Source: Platanthera guangdongensis (lineage: Eukaryota; Streptophyta; Magnoliopsida; Asparagales; Orchidaceae). From it: a stretch of 64,000 nucleotides of DNA. The translations under genes and the position numbers were made by a program. The notes beneath the pieces are model-generated. The model saw only the letters and a program-made list of their open reading frames with translations. It was not told where the DNA came from and did no database searches. Every line of letters starts with the position of its first letter. Position 1 is the first letter of the stretch. Positions 34,310 through 46,706 of this stretch are shown here, one piece after another. The DNA lies in contig CM077162.1 of NCBI GenBank assembly GCA_039583875.1, positions 65,965,259 to 66,029,258 of the forward strand, in the 5' to 3' direction.

Positions 34310-34314
34310 ACTTC
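34310..34314. repeat. Right target-site duplication of solo LTR G (ACTTC)
   Basis: Equal to 29703-29707. Confidence 0.88.
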
Positions 34315-35984
34315 TACATTTAATATAAATAAAAAAAGACTTTTATAGTGCTTAAAAGTTGTAAGTTTTGCAGTTAAAAAGTTATGTCATGTCAATATTC
34401 CAGAATGTAGTTTTGTATACTTAAAAGTAACTATATGCATCCAAACATAAATCCATACAAGAGAGTAAGCATAAAACTATCAAAAGTAACCGCAGAAAAA
34501 GCAGCAAGTAGTCTAACACGGAAAAGTCTAAGACTATGGGCACCAAAAATTGACACGAACCCATAGGAAAATCTGACAAGTCTAAATAAAGACAACTACC
34601 TCAATGCTCTGAGGTGGAAACAAACAGTCGCAGCAACGCGCAGCACCAGAAGTACAACTCTGTCAGCTAAACCTGCTACTACTCTGGACCTGAGGCATTC
34701 AAAAGAAGAACACCTCAGAAGCAAGTCACAAGTGGTGCAAAAAGTAAAGGTAGACCAAATAAACCTCAAGTTGAACAAAAATCTACAAGATGACTACAAC
34801 AAAAGGTCACAAGCAGAGCAACAAAAACAAAAAAGTAAATCTAGCTGAGCAAGAAAAGGCTAATCACAATAGGTGGATAGAACAGAGTGCCAAACATCAG
34901 AAGTTCATACATTCATATTTCTTTATTATTCATGTTATTCATCATTTAAATGAGATTTATCACCTCAACAGAAAAGAGTACTGTGTCGGGGAAAAAGGTC
35001 CACAACACGCACAAACCCAGCCAAAATGCCCCATGCCGAGGGAGAAACCTCAACGCGCACAGACCAATAGCTAAGGTAATGTGCTGGGGATGAAGGTCCA
35101 CAACATGCACAGACTCCGCCATAAAGCACTATGCCGAGGGAGAAACCCCAACGTGCACATACCATCAGAGTTTTCTTTAGTTACATAATTATACATGCAG
35201 AGTTTCTTTTATTAATCATAAGCTAACAGACAACAGACTATAAATCGAATCTTAATGAGACCGACACTTCGAAAGGACACTTACTAACTAGGACTTACCC
35301 GACGAGATTTCAAGAGGGTCAACAAATGACTTGGACTGTATAAGGACATTGCAAGGGTTAAGCAAGGTGCGGCACGATCAAAAGAACGAGACGCAGAAGG
35401 TGTCTCAACGATCAAAATAACTCGATAATTAAAGTGATACGACCACTACATTTGTTTACCCACCCTATGGGATAAAAATTGGGAGTAATGGTTCTAGGTG
35501 AAACACACGTCACAATCCAAGAAAATAAATTAGAAATTCAAAGACAATTTCTAGGAAATTTAAACATGTCAAACCCACAAAATATGACAAAAATTTAGAA
35601 GAAAAGGAGTAAGAGGGAGAGCAAGAACACCACTTGCCTCGGTTTCTACTCCAATCGTTCTTCCAATTTTCTCCACGTCACGGATCTTGCCGAAGGATGA
35701 TGCGGGAAAGCGTAATCTACAAGGATTTGGCCAAAAGAGAGATTAGGGCGCAAAACCCTAACGAAAAACTTCCACAAAATGAGAAATAATTACCGCGATC
35801 GTGAAGATCTCTGCAAGATCTTTCCGGATCTATGGTCGGTTTACGATTCTGAGCACCGTAGCTCCGACGGCGGCGATCCGAAGCTTCACGAACTTAGAAC
35901 CCTCGCAGTCACTCTCGCTCTCTAGTTCAGTCAAGAAGAAGATGAAGTTGTTCTATTTATCCTTAAGTATGAATATATACATAT

Positions 35985-36118
<134 letters not shown>

Positions 36119-36256
36119 ACATGATCAACACAGAAGTTGTAGATCTCGTCGAGAAGAACAAAATCCATGTTAACCATTTTTCTAAATGACCCCGTTTTAG
36201 CCCTCAAAACGGCGCCCGAAAACAGGTTGAAACGAATATCTCGAGAAGGACATACA

Positions 36257-36485
36257 GTACTAAAGAACAAGCTTAGAGTTCTCAAGAACTAACTTCAGGA
36301 TTTCCCGGGAAGGACCTACAGTACTCAAAAACAAGCATAGAGTTCTCGAGAACTAACTTTAGGATTTCCTGGGAAGCATATACAGTACTCGAGAACAAGC
36401 TTATAGTTCTCGAGAACTAATATGCAGGATTTCCCGGGAAGGATTTTACGTTCTCGAGTACTGGCTTCAGGATTATCGAGAAGGA
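36257..36485. repeat. ~64-bp tandem repeat with AGTTCTCGAGAACT palindrome
   Basis: About 3.3 copies of a unit holding agttctcgagaacta(a), gatttcccgggaagg and acagtactc(g/a)agaaca. AGTTCTCGAGAACT is a perfect 14-bp palindrome. It lies near the start (in minus sense) of the H/E LTR, that is in U3. Confidence 0.85.
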
Positions 36486-37097
36486 CAGCTGACCACTCGA
36501 GAAGAAGGAATCACAACCCGAGAAAACATTTGCATGAACAGTGTTTTTTTTGTCCTCGTGAATAGTGAATTTTTAAAATATACCCTTGATCAAACATTAG
36601 GAATGAATAATATTTTTCATCTTTGAATAGTGCTTTAATATTATAATAATCATATTTTGAACAAGAAAATACGAGTTCAAAACGGAGGCCCAAGCACGCG
36701 CCAAATTAAACAAAATTCGCAACGTATGAGAACATCGACGCTATGAATCCAACGGCGAAGACAGAACCAAAATCCGACATGCCGTTCTCGAGATATAAAT
36801 TTTCAAAGTCTACTACGATCAGAAATTTTACAAAACTTCGGAAATTCGCCGAGCCTCGAATATCGCTCGGATCGCGACGAAACTTGACGAGCATGTAAAA
36901 AATTAATTAATTTAATTTCCTAACTTGAAATTTTCCATTTTCGACAATGATTCACGAATTTTGCCGACTTGACCGAACAGACGCGAAACCGCACTAACGA
37001 CGACGTGCCGTCAACTCCATGTTAACGTAACTCCCCTTACGTCATTATGACGTCACCAAGAGGATTAAATAATTGTCGGAAAATAAGGGGCGTTACA

Positions 37098-37115
37098 GTT
37101 ACCCCTCCAAAAAGG
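37098..37115 (-). promoter_or_regulatory. Polypurine tract of element E
   Basis: The minus strand reads CCTTTTTGGAGGGGTAAC directly before the LTR start TGTAACGCC. Confidence 0.8.
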
Positions 37116-37253
37116 AAGTTTCGTCCTGAAATTTAGAACCCAAAACAAAACAAGAGGGCAGAGGGAGAGACATGATAGAAGAATTCATTAAACAATAATA
37201 CTAACCAGGGATGGCAAGGAGAACAGCTGAGGATGAGATTCTCTCATTGCGAA

Positions 37254-38494
37254 TTACAATTCCCAAGTTGCACCTCTAGCGTCCTGATTGTGCCAGAAAA
37301 CCTTAACCATCAGAATTGTCTTCTTTCTTTGCACACGATCTTGCGTTTCCAAAATACGGACAGGCTCTTCGACATACGAGAGATTAGGCTGCAACTGGGG
37401 TACTGAGTCTAGGACATGCCGATCACTATGAACACACTTTCTTAACTGGCTCAGGTGAAACACGTCGTGAACACCAGGGAAAGAATCAGGCAATTCCAGT
37501 CTATAGGCAGAAACTCCGATGCACTCCAGAATCTGAAAAGGTCCCACATACTTAGGATCTGGCTTATGGTTCCTTCCAAATCTCTTAACACCTGGCATCA
37601 GAGAGACCTTCAGAAATACCATTTCCCCAACTACAAATTACAGATCTACACTGCGCTGATTTGCATGCTTCTCGAATCGCTCTTGAGCCAACCTCAGCTT
37701 TTCACAAATATACATCACTGAAATGCTCATTAACTCCAGTGCTTCCGGACCGAGCAAAGGCTTCTCACCAATTTCTGCCCAAAACAGGGGGTTCGACAAC
37801 GCCTTCCATATAAAGCTTCAAAGGGCGCCGCCATCTGTAAACTCTCCTGATAGCTATTATTGTACATGAACTACATCAGTCAGACATGTTTATCCCAAGC
37901 CCCATCATGGTCCAGAATGTAACATCTAATCATATCCTCCAAGATCTGATTCACTCTCTCCGTCTGACCATTTGTCCGAGGATGATATGTGGTAGAATAC
38001 ATAAGGTCAGTACCTAGAGCTCCCTGCAAGCTTTGCCAGAAACGAGACATGAACCTGTAATCTCTATCTGACACGATACTCGTAGGCACCCAATGCAACC
38101 TGATGACTTCGTCTAGATAAAGTTCAGCTATCTTTTCCATAGAATAATCAATTTTGAAGGGCACAAAGTGGGCACACTTGGTTAGTCTATTCACGATAAC
38201 TCATACTGCATCATGCCCTCAGGGATATCTCGACAAACCGGTTATGAAATCCATGGATAAACTCTCCAATTTCCAACTCGGTATGTCTGAAGGCGTTAAC
38301 TTACCACCCGACCTTCTATGATCAGCTTTGACACGTTGGCAGGTATAACATTCAGATACAAATCTAGTGATGTCGTTCTTCATACCTGACCACCAAACAA
38401 TCTGCTTCAAATCTTTATACATTTTCGTGGAACCAGGATTATAAGCAACAATTGAACCATGTGCTTCATTGCATATTCTTGCTTGGATGTCCCT
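37254..38494 (-). pseudogene. Element E integrase fragment (Tekay-type chromovirus)
   Basis: Minus strand. The zinc module remnant AHGSIVAYNPGSTKMYKDLKQ...CYTCQRVKADH is at ~38460-38330. The core has SMDFITGL (38250) and IVSDRDYRFMSRFW (Asp), and HPRTNGQTERVNQ (Glu) at ~37960. The C-terminal domain has VFLKVSLMPGVKRFG, GPFQILECIGVSAYRL and GVHDVFHLSQLRK, and the chromodomain-like end PVRILETQ...VKVFWHNQDARGATWEL is at ~37260. Stops and frame changes at 38219, 38195 and 37880-37622. Everything upstream of integrase is missing; the right junction is near 38495-38510. Confidence 0.88.
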
Positions 38495-38499
38495 GTTGA

Positions 38500-39055
38500 A
38501 ATTTATGTAGCGAAAGTGGGTGAATGGAGGACTTGGGCAACATATCCGCGTGGACTACGCGGACAGGGTTGGCGGACTGCCAGGTCGGTAGGGATGTTGT
38601 AGACGGTCTGTTCTATAGAGGCCTAGGCGGTCTGTACGTGCGGACTACACGGACAGTAGTAGCGGTCTGCCAGGCCGGCATATCCTCAATAAGCAGTTGA
38701 ATCCCAGGAGGTAACCAGGCGGATAGCCACTATATCCGCGGAGTCCGGCATGAAGCGGACTGAAGAACTGGAGCTCAACAGACTGCCTTGGCGAATGCCT
38801 TGGTCTTACCATGGTGAAGCGGCAAGTGGAAGCCGAGGAGACTGCCAGTCAGTGCGGACTGATACTGGAGCTTGCTGGGACAGGCGGACTTGATCCAGTG
38901 TCTGCCAGTAAGTGCGGACTGGCCCTTATGGCCAGTGGTGTGGACTTGGTTGGTTCTGAACCAAGTACATATTTAGATCAGTCCGGGGAGATCGCATAGT
39001 GGAGTGCGGACGGTGTCTCAGTCCGCCAAGCTCCGCAGAAATGTTGTGTGCCTTG
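38500..39055. repeat. Unassigned LTR-like segment with repeated gcggact motif
   Basis: No gene. The heptamer gcggact or its complement agtccgc, often as gcggactgcca, recurs more than ten times irregularly. The style is like the U3 arrays of the copia LTRs here but with a different motif. The left end has tgttgaaattt (38493), a possible LTR start. Confidence 0.5.
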
Positions 39056-39600
39056 ATTGCGATGATAGCACACAAACACAAAAGTAAAGGCAATCCAGAC
39101 GACATAAGGAAATTATAGTGGTTCCCCTAAAACTTGGGTACATCTACTCTTCTACCATCCTGGTAGGAATACACTACAAGTTTTTGATTAGGTGCCCTGC
39201 CACCACAGGTTTTTGCTCAGGTGCCATGTCACCACAAGATCAACTTTTCAAAGGGAGATCTAGCAACCCTTTGAGCTTTTGATCAGGTGCCCAAAAAATC
39301 AAATTAAGTCTTTTGATTAGGAGACTTAACAACCAAAGGTTTAAATTTTGAAGGGAGTTATAACCCTGTATATAGTTGTAAAGAGAAAAGTGATGGTGTT
39401 CTTCTCTATCAACAATCTTAGAGAAGACTAGTGGATTTTGATGTTGTCAAAGCTCCCCCTGAGTTATAGATCTGATCAGGAGAATGGAAGCTTTGCTCAG
39501 GGTATAAAATCCCTCAGACTTCTAGACTCCTAGAATGGTTTTGTCATGACTGGGTCATGATGAAACCCTGGGAAGCACTAAAGGGTCTAGTGATACCTAA
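39056..39600. repeat. Copia-type LTR fragment J1
   Basis: ttatagtggttcccctaaaacttgggtacatctact at 39113-39147 matches the conserved block near the left end of the LTR at 1-2016 and 54098-56264, in the same (minus) orientation. The rest is diverged, so it is a different copia family. It ends at the G-family LTR start (39601). Confidence 0.6.
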
Positions 39601-42600
39601 TGTAACACCCACAGTACGGGCTTAGAGTTGAGCAGAGCTCGACAAAATTTTCGAGCGGAGCTCGGAGAAAAAATCGTCGAGCTGAGCTCAGCGAAAAAAT
39701 CGTCGAGCTGAGCTCGACGAAAACATCGAGCAGACTAGTGACGTTTGGGAGGAGAGCATTCATGGCCTGGGGAGACCAAGGGTCTCTCTCTCCTTTTCCA
39801 AAGCTTTGTTTCATTTCCCCATTCTGTATAGAAGACCAGGAGACATTTTGGTGGTTGTTCAGTGGTCGGAACAATGAATTCACCCTTGGCCAAAATTACC
39901 ATTATTGGACATTAATGGAGCCATGAAGAAAGTCCCCTCCCCTCCCCTTTCTGTTTCCATTAAAAGCTTCACTGGACACCAAGGAGTCGTTTCCACCCTT
40001 TCCCCGACAGTTTCAAGCTACTTGGTTGTGCTGTTGCAGAATCCCGATTGCCTCCACCACCGGCCATGGAACACCAAGACCAAACCCATGGGCAAGCGCG
40101 ATTGAAAGTCAATTTCTCCCCCTCTCCCTCAGCGCTAGGGTCCTAGATCAAATAGGAGAGATATCGGGCTCAAATGAGCCCGATCCAATGAGCTTTTTCC
40201 CTGATTTTTCTTGTTTTTCTCACCTCTCGAGTTCACTGAAAATAGCCTCTCCTGCGGTCGTGCCGCCGCCTGGCAATAGCCACCACCTACACGAAGGTGG
40301 TGGTGGCGGTGGCTGGCCGGGGAGATGGCCGGGTGGCCGGAGACAACGCTTGGATATGGCGCCAGGATGGGACAATCGGGACCGTCGGCTCAAGCTAGAA
40401 GATGAACAGATTCCGTCAAATCTGCTTTAAGATTTGTGTTGGCAGCTAATTTTTTATTTCATTTGTATATACTTTTCTATCACAGTTTTAGTAGTGTTTG
40501 GTTTTAATTATTACAAATAACTAGGTTCCCCTACAGTAAAAGTTGTCTACATGAAAGTTGTAGCCCTATGAGTCTAGTTTAGTTTAAAATTGAACCAATT
40601 TGGAGTTAAGGTCAGAACACAACACTCATTATAGTGCAGTCTATACTTAGGGCTAGTTAGATATTAAAATGAGTGCCCTTACTTCACCATATGTCCAAAT
40701 GGCCTGAAATTTGGACAGAGAGTCAGTCTTGTTATTTCCCAGGACTTATCCAAAAATAAGAATTTTTGGAGGAAACTTTTCTATAGTTTTGGTAAAAAAT
40801 TTAATAGTCCTAGTATGGTTTAATTAAGGGGCCTAATGACATCACCAACCCCCAAAACTTTGGTGGATGGTCTTAGGGGTCACATTGAGTCATTGGTTAA
40901 AATCTCAACCCATTTTAGTATGATTTGACTGGGTTTTGATGTGGCTAAAGTTTGGGCCCTTTAGGGTGAGTTTAGGGTTTAGGATTCTTGGGGCATGGAG
41001 GGGCCAATCCTCACCCAAATGGGTTGGGGCTCTGGTTAGAGTCCCAAGATCAGCAGGGACACCCTCTCTTAGAGTTTGGGATGAGTTAGGGTGGTTGAGA
41101 CCTAGTGCCTAGTTCAAGACTTGGATTGAGCCTGTTAGGGTTTGTGAAGGACCTAGGGTGTTATGCTTTATTTGTCCTTGGGGTTTACCCCATGGGTTTC
41201 TAGGGTGGAGCAATGCTCTAGGAAGGAATTTGGTAGTATTTGGACACATGCACTCCACATAAATCACTTGAAAATTATTTAGGTCTATACACCTTAAGGA
41301 GTAAATAATGGGTCTTATGGCCTTGGATCCTTTTGAAATTTTGGTAGATGTAATTTTATAGTACTGTTGACCTCTGAAATTTATTATAGGATGTTTAGAA
41401 AATAGTAGCACATACTTGTAGGTATAATCTCCACCTTGCCCTTTTTGATGATTTTGCAGTAACCATGGTTATATTAACTTAGAATGATTTGAACCTCTAG
41501 AAAGGTTAATAAAATATCATTTTGATGCACTATTAAATTATTTGGATCATTTGGACATTTCCACTCAGTACTTCATGTGCAAAGTAAACTAGTGCACCAT
41601 ATTTTGATAAATAGATAATAAATAGTATACCTTACTATAAATTTATGTTACTTGACCAGAGAACGTTTATGGCATAATGAAGTTTAGAAAATTATCACAT
41701 ATCATTTGGATGAGTTTATAAGAAGTTGCTTCATAAAGTGCACTTTAATGAATTATTTAAAGTATTTTTATACATGGCTCATTGACCTTGGAAATGCATG
41801 AAACTTAGTCAGTAGTGTTTTATGATCATTATGAGGCTCTGGTAATTTTTATATAATTTTTGGACTATGATTTATGGTACTCCCTTCATTAAATCAAATT
41901 ATTTGAATTACCTTGAATTAATTATTTAAAGGTCATTACATGTATAGATATCTATGAAATTTCATATATACTGCTATATTGCTGTCATATAGTGTTCCTA
42001 ATTTTTGGGTGGCCATAACTTAAGGAAATCTAGTACCTCTTGTTCAAAATAACTCATGGCCTAACATTTGGGATAATCAAATAAATGCTAAATTAATTAG
42101 GAAAATTACAAGTCTCTGAATTTATGCTAAATGTGTCATTATAGAACCACAATAATTATCATAGGGTATTTGGATGAAAATTTGGAGTACCTCCTATTAT
42201 GTACATCATATAGCTTAGATTGGTCTACATGTAGTAAAACTGCTGAATTTGTGATAATATGTGGAATGGACATAGGGAGATGGGGTTATTGGTTTAATGA
42301 TCTTGGTAAAGTGAAAAAGAAAACGAGAGCTTCATTAGAATTCATGATGAGGAGAGTGTTTGGTTGGCTCGTGTTAAGTGGTGCTTGGGATCGACGAAAG
42401 GTCGTCTTTCCTGTAGAAGAAGGAGAGTCAAAATACACAAGGATTAGATCTAGTATAATATTAAAAGGGATCGAGAATGGAGTATTAACCAATAATAAAT
42501 AAGAATCTTGCGAAAGGGAGCTTTGGGCTTGAGCCGATCGTAGTTCCTAGTGCCCTCGAGAGCCCTTCACGGGGAATGCCTTGGGCAGTCCAAGGTTAAC

Positions 42601-43999
42601 GTAAGTCGTAGGAATAAATGAAATGGAAGAGAAACTAGAAATACTCTAGGGTTACACTTACACTCGCACTCCCCGGTGTTGTGGGAGTCAGGTTAGGTCT
42701 CACGAACGGTAGGCTCAGTGGTTTTAGTGATAGACAGGTTAGCCCGGCGAGCCGGTGGCTCGGTAGGTAGTTTGACGGACGAGTTAATCTAGGGAGCCTA
42801 TGGCTCGGAAGTTCCGATTTGCATGTGCATAACATAAGGTGGTGGTTCTTTGTTACTTGACGGTCATTCACGCCAACGTCGGTATGATGACTCGGTGAGT
42901 GTGGTTCACACATAGCCAATGAAAGACTGGTGGATTTGCCAGCATGGTACACAGAGGCTCCGTGGTGTGTTCTTCACGTTGAGGCGTGCAAGGGTCTAGG
43001 TTGGGTGGCGTCAATGTCGGCCTAGTAGTGGGGTGGCCCGACCCACTGCCTCTGTTTGCCACAGTGCGAGGTACCTAAGAGTTTAGCTAACTCCAAAATG
43101 AGGGAACTAAAGGTCTATGGCATGGAGACGTGTGCGTGAGCTGCACTTGTGTGAACATAGCATTTCATGCCTAATAAGGCACTACACTCATATTTGCATA
43201 TAACCTGACACCCCATCGTATAAAATAGTATGAGACTTTTTATGCGATGAGAGCCTTGCAAAAGACCCCTTAACTTATAAGTTTATATGGACATTCATAT
43301 AAGTTAAGGCTATTCTTCAGTATACTCTACTCTCTTACTTTATTTCTTTACTGCCTTACTTTTGATATTATCATATTACTGTTGTGCACCTTTATAGTTC
43401 TGTTATATCACTACTAGCTTAGGTCTGCCACCATATTCTTTGACACTTCTCCACCTCAATAACTTCCCTATCCTCCTTCCCGCATGGTGCCTAGGAGTCG
43501 CGGGGGGAGGCGGGGATGATAGTTGGCTTAGTATTTTGACTAACGGTCGGTGGACCATTTTTTCAGGGGATCCGAATGGGAGACATGTAGCAGTCGGAGA
43601 TACTACACCATCAAGGCATGGTGCACATGGAGGTGGGCCATTGTAGCATGGGAGCACCCATTTCTGGCTCCGAGAGTGTTTAGTTTTGTTAGCTTCTGCA
43701 AGTGACCTTATAGTGAGGATTCTCATGTACTGGGCATAAGTCCGTTTACCTTTCTATTTGTCTTGTTCGATACACTTTATTCTGGGACATGCTGTGATTC
43801 ATGCTTTTTTACATATATGTGATATGTTTTGTGGACTTGACATTTACTATGTTCTTTTAAAAGCTTTAGCATCTTTGGTGATTCTGTGTGCGGGCAGGGT
43901 TGGTGTTTCATAGTGACGACCTTCCGAGCGAAGGTGTCACCGTGAAACGGCGATTATGGGCGTAAGACCCGGTAGCATAGTAAAAAAGGGGGTCTTACA
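39601..43999 (+). mobile_element. Second G-family LTR (G'), inverted relative to G
   Basis: 4399 bp, TGTAACACCC...GGGTCTTACA, aligning to the reverse complement of 29708-34309. No PBS follows it and no PPT precedes it. The flanking pentamers (cctaa, caggg) do not match, so a simple solo-LTR origin is not shown; flank rearrangement or mutation is possible. Near its start a TCGTCGAGCTGAGCTC-type motif is repeated (39640-39730). No coding sequence is credible. Confidence 0.8.
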
Positions 44000-44841
44000 C
44001 AGGGTGTAGGTCTTCAAATTTAAAACTGCTTCTTCCAGTACATGTATCTGAGAGGCTGTGAAGTTGATCTCAAAATAAAGATTGTTTGCTGGAAGAAAAG
44101 CTTGATGAAGAAGATGAAGATGTTGTTCTTGTTGTCTGTACTGTTCTATTCTATGTTCAATCTTCTGAAATTTTCCTTTATATAAGACTGCTGATTTGAA
44201 ATTCAAATTCCTTTTAAATTCTCTGGGAAATGAAACGGCTGTAATTTGTCTTCAATTTGTTTCCTCAACTGTCCCAGTAAATATGTCAAGTAATAGCTCT
44301 GTGAGATCCTAATTAATGCTGCCAGGAACAACTATATTCTTGGGGATATTAAGCATTAATTATCATAATATTATTGACTTAATCCTTGTATTCAAATTGG
44401 CTTAGTCGATCTGAGAATCTTCATAAGGATAGTCCAACAGAATCTGGATAGTGTTAGTCGAACACAGGAAATAATTCGTCGACCTGAGATCTAAGTTCAT
44501 CGAGCTAAGAATTCTTCGTCATCGAGCTGAGCTCCAAGATCATTGAGCTAATAATGTACTTGCCAAACTGAGCTCCAAGTTCGTCGAGCTGAGATCCTGA
44601 TATAAGCTCACTGTTTGTCGACCTGAGCTAGGCTTTCAACGAGCTCAACTCAGAGAAGGAATTCTGAGTTCGTCAATCTGAGATCGATGATCGTTGAGTT
44701 GAGTTCAGCTATCATCGAAGAACTAATTCTGCTATCTTCAAAAACTGTCTGTCTCTTAAGTCTTGAATTCTCTGAATTCTTCTGAAGGTAGGCCTCAGTA
44801 TATTGACCTAAGTGATTGACCTAAAAACCCTGGGACTAACA
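44000..44841 (-). repeat. Copia-type LTR fragment J2
   Basis: On the minus strand it starts TGTTAGTCCCAGGG at 44841. It carries about ten diverged TCGTCGAGCTGAG / GTCGACCTGAG motifs at 44400-44700 and a TATATAAAGG box at ~44178-44187 (minus). The layout equals the other minus-oriented copia LTRs: array upstream of TATA. Whether J1 and J2 were one LTR split by G' is unresolved. Confidence 0.6.
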
Positions 44842-46706
44842 AATGACCCTAGACTATACATGGTGGGTCAACAATCCTAATAGTGAACCTAGCCTAAATC
44901 ACAAGTAGGGTTCTAATAGGATTCCAAAGTCAAATCGTAAGTCCACATGAAGTGAAATATAGGCCATGCATATGTCTATGTTAGACTTAGTTCCTGCCCA
45001 AAAATCAGAATTTTTGGAGGGTGTTTTTTTATAGTTTATGTAGAAATTTCATTTATTAAATAAAAGGAATATAGGGGGATTCCCTTTTCCAAATGCCCTC
45101 GAATTTGGGTGGCATGGCTCAATGCATGTCCTTGAGATGTTGGACAGAAGCTCATAGGGATGAGATATACCTCCCATGGAAATATTGGGATTTTTGGGAT
45201 CAAAAATCCCATTAATTTGAATTATTGGAAAATATGCACATTTAGAAATAAAAATGAGAAATAGGGCTACTGACCTTATAAAATTCAGTAATAAAAGCCC
45301 TAATAGGACATTTTACATCCATGGAAAAAGATGTGAGCTTTTTTGAGAGTTGTATCTTGTGTATTTAGTAGATTTACAATTTTACCCTTTTCGGGATTAA
45401 ATCAAAATTAGGGGTAGTACTGTTTGAAAATTATGGAAAAATGCACAGTCTCTTATTTCTGTGATACAAACCCCTCTATATTTTTTTTAAGAATTTTTGG
45501 ATGATTAATTATGCTAAAATCTTAGTAGTTACATTTTGGTAATATTGTTCACATGCAATTATTTTAGGTCAAATCACTGGTTAAGATTATGAATTTCTGT
45601 CTTGAGTATTATTATGGCAATGTTGATCACCAGTAATTTTTCATGAATTTTTGGTTGAATATTTTAGGTACTACATTTGGAAAATGAAGTAATTGTGGAT
45701 TTAATCATAAATATAAAATGAATGATAAATCAAATGGAAAAATTAGGATTCTTGGTGAACAATCATTTTCAACCTAGATGAACTCCAGGTAATTTACTTT
45801 GATATCATGGACCATTGGATATAGTAGTTCATGTACAAAGTGACATATGTCGCTTAACTAAATGATTTAATTTATGCTCCAAAACACTTAGAAAATTGAT
45901 GAAATTCTGAAGGGTCAATATCATGCATATGACAAACCCATGAAAAATTGTTAATAGTTACGGGTCTTTGGCCCACGAAGTCGAAAGTCGTCTCATATGG
46001 ATAAATATTAGGTTATGGGCTGCGCTTAACAAAAGTAACATATAACATTAGGACTCACAGGGGATATTATAGGTAGTTTGATTGAGAACTGTGTTGGGAA
46101 GTTGAAACCCTGGTTGGTGTCAAGTAGGTCATTACTTAGCAACGAGCGTTAGAGTGCAAACCCCAAGAAGAATAACTATAGCGGGGACCAGCGGAAGACC
46201 ATCGCTCTCCCAATAAATACCTTAAGTCTTTAGGTTACTCAAGAGCAACATTGAGAGTTGGGTATTAATAATGGGTAAATCCTAACCAAAGTAAGTGTTC
46301 TTGAGAAAAGGAGCAAAGAAGTGATAAATTCACCCATTTGGGGTTGGAGGGATATAGGACGGGTTTTAATCCTATGAGTTGGAGGCTCGGATGTTGGGAT
46401 ACAGGACAGGTTTTAGTCCTGCGAGCTGGAGGCACGAATGTTTGGATACAGGATGTGTTTTAGTCTTGCGAGCTGGAGGCTCGGATGTTTGTTTACAGGA
46501 CGAGTTCGGTCCTGCGAGCTGTAGGCTCAGATTGGAAATAACTTGCATGTACCTAAACATATTAGTGGCGGGTCATGTGGTACTGGACGAATCGTTACAC
46601 CGATGGAAGTATGGTGACTCTAGTGAGGTGTGAACGTTTGAGAGGCCAGTAGGTGGTTTATACTGTGGTCTGGAGGACAATCCCTAAAAATTCACACACG
46701 ACCAAA
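44842..46706 (+). repeat. Third G-family LTR fragment (G'')
   Basis: Homologous to G' (plus orientation) and to the reverse complement of G; for example cttgcatgt...agtggcgggtcatg...ggtctggagga at 46540-46680 matches 30870-31060 reversed. Truncated on both sides. Contains a 47-bp tandem repeat (anchor gga(g)ggc at 46381, 46428, 46475, 46521). It ends about 46706, where copia K gag sequence begins. Confidence 0.75.

Noticed and set aside
39596..44004. G' as a simple solo LTR in copia LTR J
   Set aside because: Flanking pentamers cctaa and caggg do not match, and J1 and J2 are too diverged to prove they were continuous.
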